From Oncomelania hupensis (Eukaryota; Mollusca; Gastropoda; Littorinimorpha; Pomatiopsidae): a stretch of 64,000 nt of DNA. The notes beneath the pieces were generated by a model, which was given only the letters and a program-made list of their open reading frames with translations, did no database searches and was not told the DNA's origin. The DNA is taken from the NCBI GenBank assembly GCA_036898135.1, contig CM072522.1, forward strand, positions 8,770,686 to 8,834,685. The letters run 5' to 3'. Below, in pieces: positions 57,593 through 64,000 of the stretch (the first letter of the stretch is position 1; every line of letters begins with the position of its first letter). The position numbers and the translations under genes were made by a program.

Positions 57593-57899
57593 CACCACCT
57601 TGAGCGTCTCATTGTCGTGGGAAGCTCGGCATATTACAACAACCGCTTGCGTGATGCTAATTTTCCGCATCGAGGCACACTGCCACACGCTCCGGACAGC
57701 TGACCGATTTCTATAGCCCATAGGCCTACATTGTATTGGTGTGTTGATCTGACCCTGTCACCTGCCTCTATTTACACAACGGCTGACGCCGCTAGCGGCC
57801 ACACCACGGAGGTAGGGGGGGAAAGGGGAAGGAGGGGAGGGTGTTGTAAAGGAAGGGTGGACGTGGGGGATGGGTGGGTGGGGGAGAAGATGAAGTGAA

Positions 57900-57912
57900 G
57901 CTCCGTCATTTA

Positions 57913-57953
<41 letters not shown>

Positions 57954-57963
57954 CCGTCATTTA

Positions 57964-58012
<49 letters not shown>

Positions 58013-58071
58013 AAGATTGAACATTCAAGAATAATTTTATTCTCAAACATAGATATTAGGACATGCTTAAC

Positions 58072-58136
<65 letters not shown>
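57900..58136. repeat. Duplicated (ATG)n block and (TAA)n
   Basis: TCCGTCATTTA followed by (ATG)n occurs twice in a row (57902-57951 and 57953-58012). (TAA)n follows at 58071-58136. Confidence 0.9.
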
Positions 58137-58137
<1 letters not shown>

Positions 58138-58315
58138 TTATTTTACTAAAACGCAATTTCAAACAAGGAAGTCTGCTCAAAGCGGCTCACAGGCATACTC
58201 TCACACAAGCAATCCCAGAACAGGAGACTATGGCCATAGGAGACTGCACAATACAGTAAAGCCTAGAGGCAGGCTATTAAAACTATCTACATATCTCTGT
58301 TAGTGGTTTGCTGTA

Positions 58316-58876
58316 CAGTAAGTCCTCGGGTTACGCCGGTCTCGACTTACGTTGTTTCGTGGTTACGACGCTCCTCCCCATAAAAATATAATAAATAATA
58401 TTACGCGTCGTTCCGTCTTAGGCGGTTTAGCGTCGTAAGCGACGTAAACAAACGGGAGCTTGTTTCTGGCGAGCTGCGAAAGAATACGCTTTGTTGTGGT
58501 TATACGGCGGGAAAGACGGCGTCGCTTCCTACGCTGGCGTCGCTTCATACGCTCAGTCACTGTACATACGCCATTTTGGTTGTTTACGCCGTCTATTTCT
58601 CTCACGCGTTTTATAGTTTTTTACCCTTGGTTATGGCTCCCAAACGTAAGTCGGACTCTTTTGATGGTAGTGCATCAAAGAAAATAAAGGCCATCACCAT
58701 GTAAGTTAAAATGGACATTATAATTTTAATAATTTTTAAAATGTGATTAACAGTTACAGTACAGTATATTGCACTGTACGTATAACAGGTATTTTTCTTT
58801 ATGTTCCGACTTACGATGAAATCGGGTTTCGACGCGTCCAAGGAACGGATCAACGTCGTAACTCGAGGACCCCCTG
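58316..58876 (+). mobile_element. Tigger/pogo-like non-autonomous transposon with transposase N-terminus
   Basis: The left end, CAGTAAGTCCTCGGGTTACG, and the complement of the right end, CAGGGGGTCCTCGAGTTACG, form terminal inverted repeats with TA outside each (58314-58315, 58877-58878). At 58633 an ATG opens MAPKRKSDSFDGSASKKIK, the opening typical of Tigger/CENP-B-like transposases, up to a GTAAGT at 58700 that would serve as a splice donor. The rest of the transposase is missing. Confidence 0.8.
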
Positions 58877-58948
58877 TATATTGTATATGTATATAGTTTT
58901 AAAAAGTGATCTGCGCCTGCGGTAATTCCTTTTGTAGTAATAAAGACG

Positions 58949-59003
58949 AGTTGTATTGTATTGTATTGTATTGTATTGTATTGTATTGTATTGTATTGTA
59001 TTG
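58949..59003. repeat. (TTGTA)n pentanucleotide repeat
   Basis: Eleven uninterrupted units. Confidence 0.95.
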
Positions 59004-59042
59004 CTCATGGGAAACATGGGAGCGAGCGTTGTGAAAAAGTGG

Positions 59043-59324
59043 GCTAAGGCGGGACTAACTTATCTTGTCCACACGCCAGAAACCAATGGCGCCTGACAGG
59101 TGTGGGTTCGATCCAGCATCTGGGCGTTATGTTTCTCCGAATATTATTTACTTTCGACTCGGGCAACGTCTCGGGGGTTTTCTCCGGGTACTCCGGTTTG
59201 CTCCCCCAGCAAAATTTCAACTAATGTTGGGTAGATTGGGTTTGGGCGCGCCACAGGCTGCGACTACGCTTTTCCCAGGGGAGGCGGGCCAGAATTTCCC
59301 TATGGAAAAAGGGACAATAAGGTA

Positions 59325-59404
<80 letters not shown>
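59043..59404 (+). mobile_element. SINE family B with (TAA)n tail
   Basis: It starts GGCGGGACTAACTTATC and has a B-box GGTTCGATCC at 59107. It then has TTTCTCCGGGTACTCCGGTT and GGCGCGCCACAGGCTGCGAC, followed by (TAA)n from about 59323. It is the plus-oriented partner of 5120-5418. Confidence 0.85.
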
Positions 59405-59406
<2 letters not shown>

Positions 59407-60084
59407 TCTATTTCAGCAGTCACAACGGTAAGACAATATCGCACATGTATGCATGTGCAGTTCCGTTGACCCAAAAATATAATTATATCAAAAGTGAAAG
59501 TTTTAATGATGTAAAAGAATTAACAGACGACATAAACATAGCTGAATACTATACAATACCGTAAATATAAACACAAATGCAATATACTGACAGAACTTAA
59601 AAACCTGACACTCCTACCGACTGACCGAACAGACCCGTGCAATATATGTGTCCGCTGTTGGTACGTTTTCGAAGAGATGTTACTTTTTATAGTTTCAACT
59701 TAAATTTGTTGGATTTGCTTTTTATCTGTGTATATTTATGAGTCAGAAAGAATGTATGGTCTACAATCGCATGTACGTGAACAGACTTTAAAATAAATTA
59801 CTGAACTCAATTGAATGCAAATGAATGCAATTGAATTGAATGGAACTGAACTGAACACTGACACAAACAAACCAGTAAGAAAAGTGGGTTAAGACATTTT
59901 GGGATAAAACAGTTATCGCTGCCTAAGTTCCAGAAAGTCGCAGTACGTGTGTGAAAATATACACCATGTCCCCATACCATCAAGGTGCCAACGCTGGTCC
60001 TCAGGCAGGGGATAATTTTACCAATAAGTTAATCTAAATCAACTAAATATATTATTCTATGTCGGTTTGTCAGTCTGTCTGTCT

Positions 60085-60085
<1 letters not shown>
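59405..60085. other. No supported gene
   Basis: A+T-rich unique sequence. GAATGCAATTGAATTGAATG near 59810 is a short local repeat. Confidence 0.4.
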
Positions 60086-60087
<2 letters not shown>

Positions 60088-60119
<32 letters not shown>

Positions 60120-60205
60120 ACACAAATATACATCTTTAACAATGATTTATGATCAATTCACACACGCACACACCCCAACACACACACACACACACACACA
60201 CACAT
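60088..60205. repeat. (CA)n blocks left of R2
   Basis: Two CA tracts (60088-60124, 60165-60202) separated by about 40 bp. Confidence 0.9.
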
Positions 60206-60227
60206 ATTTGCAATACATCACAACTGG

Positions 60228-60597
60228 GTTTATTTAAGAATGTAGGAATCGGAAAGTGTTTTTTTTTGATGGAAAGAACACAAACTTCTTCTAAAAATGT
60301 AAGAATCTAATGCAAAATTTGCTCTTTCCATCTAAAATGTTGACCTAGTTGGAAACAGGTCGAACTTCAAAATTTCTCCGAAAATCGACTGTATTTTCTC
60401 CGTCCCGGATAGAGCACTCCCTTGCACTTAAAACACTCTCATGCACTACAACACTGCCCTCCCATGCACTAAAAGAGCACTCCCGCGCACTTAGAAAAAA
60501 GTGGGGTCCTGGAAAAAAGTGGGTTCCAAGCAAATAAACCCATTTGTTACTAAGAAAGACAAGGTCTGCTACCCATTTGTGCGTTTATTCAAGTGCA
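60228..60597 (-). repeat. Dispersed repeat R2, inverted copy
   Basis: It matches 13755-14124 in reverse: GAATGTAGGAATCGGAAAG, AATGTAAGAATCTAATGCAAA, TATTTTCTCCGTCCCGGATAG, GCACTCCC-ladder units and AACCCATTTGTTACTAAGAAAG. A (CA)n tract follows at 60597-60645. Confidence 0.75.
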
Positions 60598-60645
60598 CAC
60601 ACACACACACCCACACACACCCACACCCACACACACCCACACCCA

Positions 60646-61045
60646 CGTTTAAATATGGTCTGTGATGCAATTGCCCGTAATGGTAGAATTTGACTGAGAA
60701 GAATAAGATTTATAAAAAAATTTTTTTATCTCAGTATACAAACATTACCCTTCCTTTTTATGTTGCCTCTCCTCTAGTGTAATGAATAGTCTATTATGTT
60801 CTATTAATGTTCATTCCCTCCATAGTGTTATCATTAATGGATAAGTTGAAAGGTGGTTCTGTCAGTCAAACGAAATCTCCTGTAAAACCTTTTACGCGAC
60901 TGTGCAGTGAGAGAGATATATAAAGAGACTGCTGTATGTGTACATTTGTAAAGATGGTGCTAGTTCTAGGCAAACTGACAAAGTTAGGTCGGTAGCGCTC
61001 AGTATTTGTATGTTTTTCTATTTCCATCGGTAATTAACAAGTCAA
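60646..61045. other. No supported gene
   Basis: No motif or repeat match was seen. Confidence 0.4.
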
Positions 61046-61052
61046 CATTTCT

Positions 61053-61069
61053 CTGTCTCTCTGTCTCTG

Positions 61070-61100
<31 letters not shown>

Positions 61101-61109
61101 GTCTCTCTG

Positions 61110-61190
<81 letters not shown>
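61053..61190. repeat. (TCTG)/(TC)n microsatellite
   Basis: TCTG-TC compound tract ending in pure TC. Confidence 0.95.
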
Positions 61191-61368
61191 TACTGAGACT
61201 CGCGTTTTGCTTCTGTGTCCATTGCACTGTGATTTAAGATCAAGGCTTTTATATGATTTAGAACAACTTCCCTTTTACCAAAGAATATGGGTGTATTACT
61301 AAGAAGATTCATGACACGATTCTATGCGAAACGAGTGACGTCAGCGACACCACGGCGACACCAAGCGG

Positions 61369-63277
61369 TTGCGTGGCGGAGCAGGTCAAGGGATGTAAAC
61401 AGACCACGTAGCAACATGTAAATACAGACGATATTGCTTGGCTGTATCGGCGTGTTTCTGATGAATCCCGAACATATTTGTCAACAAAATTACTGTGTAA
61501 TGTGTAGGAAAATGACTCCCTGCAATAATGCTGGTATTTTTGCACATTTGTTTTTCGTCAACATTGTGATATAGAGCTTACAATTTACATGGAAATGGTG
61601 AATGAAAACAGTTCGAATTCTATTTATTTAATTTTTTTTTTAATTTCATACAAACATGAGGCCTTTTTATAATAATCAAGTTTGTGCTGTTGGTGACTGA
61701 ATCATAAAACAAAACTATTGCAGCATGCCAGAGTGCTAAATTGTATTCATAAATTAATATCCCCCATTGAATAGTGATTAGTGGACTAAAGAGCGTTGGT
61801 TGTCAATTGAACAAAAGGGAATTTGTAAAAATGTAACACTACTTTGCATAATCATAATTATTGTCAAATTCAGTTCAATTTGTAAATATGGTATTGTTTC
61901 CTTTGGTTTGGTTTTCTTTGTTGTTTTTATATGATTACTTTTTTTTCTTTTCTTTAACGCTTTAACGCTTCTCAATTCTCTGTTTTAGGAGGCGCTGGAG
62001 ACGCAGAGTATTCACCTCAATTTTTCGAACTCCAGGTTTAAAAAACAGTATACAAGAAAATATAAAAATCTTAAATACTAAACATAAGTAATTAACAGGC
62101 ATAATGTATTTTAGTTGGTGGTATGGTGGCTTTGATGTGGCCATGTCACAAGATCAAATGGACTATCCAAAATAGTCTTACAGGGGACAGTACAAGGTGG
62201 GAGGAAGAGAGACAGACAGAAGAAGAGGTGGGAAGATAACATAGTAGAATGGCCAGGCCTGAGATTGATTGATGCCCTAAGAGAGGCAGAAAACAGAGAA
62301 ATGGAGAGAATTGATTGCCAAATCATCAGTGGTGCCCCCACGGTTCACAAGACTACGGGATAGGTGAGGTGGTAAAGGTGATGGTGGCTTTATTCTGCCA
62401 TATGGCACTAGTATTTGCCTTTTTCTGCCTGTTAAATTCTTATGTTTATTATTTAATATATTTCCTTTTATATTGTTTTTTAAAACGTAGATTTCGAAAA
62501 ATTGAGGTGTATACTCTGCGTCTCCAGCGCCTCCTAATTTTATGACCTTGTAAACAGGATCCGTGTGAGGTGTCATGAAGCTGATGTCATCTGTTAGTAT
62601 TGCTCTGTCCTGTCCATCGGTCCTGATACAACTCTAAAGAACTAACTGGACCTTAAGCAATGTACAAACAAATAAGACAACAACAAGCGTTAAAGAAAAG
62701 AAAAAAAAGTAATCATACAAAAACAACAAAGAAAACCAAACCAAAGGAAACAATAACATATTTACAAATTGAACTGAAATTGACAATAATTATGATTATG
62801 CAAAGCAGTGTTACATTTTCACAAGTTCCCTTTTGTTCAATTGACAACCAACGCTCTTAGCCCACTAATCACTATTCAATGGGGGATATTAATTTATGAA
62901 TACAATTTAGCACTCTGGCATTCTGCAATAGTTTTGTTTTATGATTCAGTCACCAACAGCACAAACTTGATTATTATAAAAAGGCCTCATGTTTGTACGA
63001 ATAAAAAAAAAAAAAGTAGAATTCGAACTGTTTTCATTCGCCATTTCCATGTAAATTGTAAGCTCTATATCACAATGTTGACGAAAAACAAATGTGCAAA
63101 AATACCAGCATTATTGCAGGGAGTCATTTTCCTACACATTACACAGTAATTTTGTTGACAAATATGTTCGGGATTCATCAGAAACACGCCGATACAGTCA
63201 AGCGATATCGTCTGTAGTTATATGTTGCTATGTGGTCTGTTTACCTCTCTTGACCTGCTCCGCCACGCAGCTGCTTG
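61369..63277. repeat. Large imperfect inverted repeat (arms about 0.74 and 0.85 kb)
   Basis: The left arm 61369-62105 is the reverse complement of the right arm 62425-63277. Matched text includes GCGTGGCGGAGCAGGTCAAG (outer), GGGATTCATCAGAAACACGC, ATTGAACAAAAGGGAA and CGCAGAGTATTCACCTC/GAGGTGTATACTCTGCG (inner). The right arm has an insertion of roughly 130 bp (about 62545-62680). The spacer holds a LINE 3' end. Both arms carry the same short frame (HSNFVDKYVRDSSETRRYSQ), which has no recognised domain. Confidence 0.85.
62106..62370 (+). mobile_element. LINE 3' end inside the inverted-repeat spacer
   Basis: GGTGGGAGGAAGAGAGACAG, AAGAGGTGGGAAGATAACAT and ATGGCCAGGCCTGAGATTG correspond to the RGRxKKRWEDNI...W region of the LINE at 4447, more diverged. 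It ends CTACGGGATAGGTGAGG. Confidence 0.7.
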
Positions 63278-63755
63278 ACGGCGCTGCTCTTAAAACGTCT
63301 TCACTTTTTATATAGGGAAAGCCTCGGATGATTCTTCTTTGTAGTATACTCATATTCTTTGCTTTTGCACAATACTTAATGATAATGATGCCGACATTGC
63401 GCGCCGTGTCGCAACATTTGCCTCTCGTGTAATTAAAAGAAGAGAGAGTTTAACATGGAGCTAAATTAACTGATCTTGTCCATGATTATATAACTTTTTT
63501 TATGAATGCATTTTCCATTCACCCTCCACGCATCCATCGCCCACTTCATTTGTGTCAATATATGTGCCAATGGCCAAGCTCACCAATAAAACAAAATTGT
63601 CAAAATTGTCTCTCAACAGAGTTTCTATCTCTCTCTGCTCTCTCATCTAAATCTCTCAGGTTGTGCTATTATCCTAATTAAAGGTTTCGACATCTTCCCT
63701 CCCCCCCCTTCTCTTCACGTCTTCTCTCCCTCCTCCACCCCCAACCCCAACCCCC
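63278..63755. other. No supported gene
   Basis: Unique sequence turning C/T-rich at the right. Confidence 0.4.
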
Positions 63756-63757
63756 TC

Positions 63758-63761
63758 ACTC

Positions 63762-63823
<62 letters not shown>
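63758..63823. repeat. (TC)n microsatellite
   Basis: Pure CT run followed by a C/T-rich stretch to the window end. Confidence 0.95.
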
Positions 63824-63826
<3 letters not shown>

Positions 63827-64000
63827 AAACCGTAAGCTTAATATTATTATCCATGTAACTTTTTGTAAATGTTTAATAAACGTTTAATGTCTTAAGACTC
63901 TTCCTCCCCCTCCTCCCCCTCTCTTTCTGTCTCTCGGTCTTTCTCGCTCCTCTTCCCCCCTCTCTCTCTGTCTCTCTCTGTCTCGAGCTCCAAACTCCAA

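Noticed and set aside
61309..61545. Conserved protein HSNFVDKYVRDSSETRRYSQ duplicated at 63.1 kb
   Set aside because: The two frames match because the arms are inverted copies at the DNA level. The C-termini diverge and no domain is recognised.

Overview
The window is eukaryotic nuclear DNA, most likely from a gastropod or another lophotrochozoan (an inference). The evidence is one multi-exon animal gene with consistent splice phases, a very high load of di-, tri- and pentanucleotide repeats, tRNA- and 5S-derived SINEs, several LINE clades, Ty3/gypsy LTR elements and pogo/Tigger-like DNA transposons. There are no operons, bacterial genes or CRISPR arrays.

Layout. 1-1.6 kb: the 3' end of a Ty3/gypsy element whose pol ends at RNase H. 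2.3-3 kb: a degenerate tandem repeat, then a 16-unit array matching the heat-shock-element rule. 3.3-18.4 kb: a field of SINEs, LINE remnants (CR1/L2-like at 8.0-10.5 kb, L1/Tx1-like at 12.1-13.1 kb, another at 17.5-18.35 kb) and unclassified dispersed repeats. 19-23.6 kb: more SINE fragments, an interstitial telomeric tract and a pentanucleotide array. 23.86-27.28 kb, minus strand: five exons of an M1-family (aminopeptidase N-like) type II membrane peptidase, the only host gene identified with confidence. 28-31 kb: two non-autonomous DNA transposons and a possible terminal exon. 32.5-40.3 kb: a LINE RT fragment split first by a 205-bp MITE and then by LTR element A (33034-40168, plus strand). 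41-49.8 kb: SINE copies and minisatellites. 49.88-57.07 kb: LTR element B (minus strand), a relative of A inserted in an (ATC)n tract. 57-64 kb: LINE ends, a Tigger-like MITE, SINEs and a large imperfect inverted repeat (61.37-63.28 kb).

The most notable system is the A/B family. Both copies have ~1.52-kb LTRs, 5-bp target duplications, gag with a zinc knuckle, a protease, then a complete integrase placed UPSTREAM of RNase H. The catalytic core of reverse transcriptase is absent, leaving only its last ~55 residues fused out of frame behind the integrase. This order is the Gmr1 type (PR-INT-RT-RH). Both copies share the same RT-less junction and have almost identical LTR pairs, so this looks like a recently active non-autonomous family supplied with RT in trans. 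The gypsy fragment at the window start, which has RT and also ends at RNase H, shows what an RT-bearing relative could look like.

All coordinates and alignments were read by eye. No database search was run, so clade names are family-level judgements.
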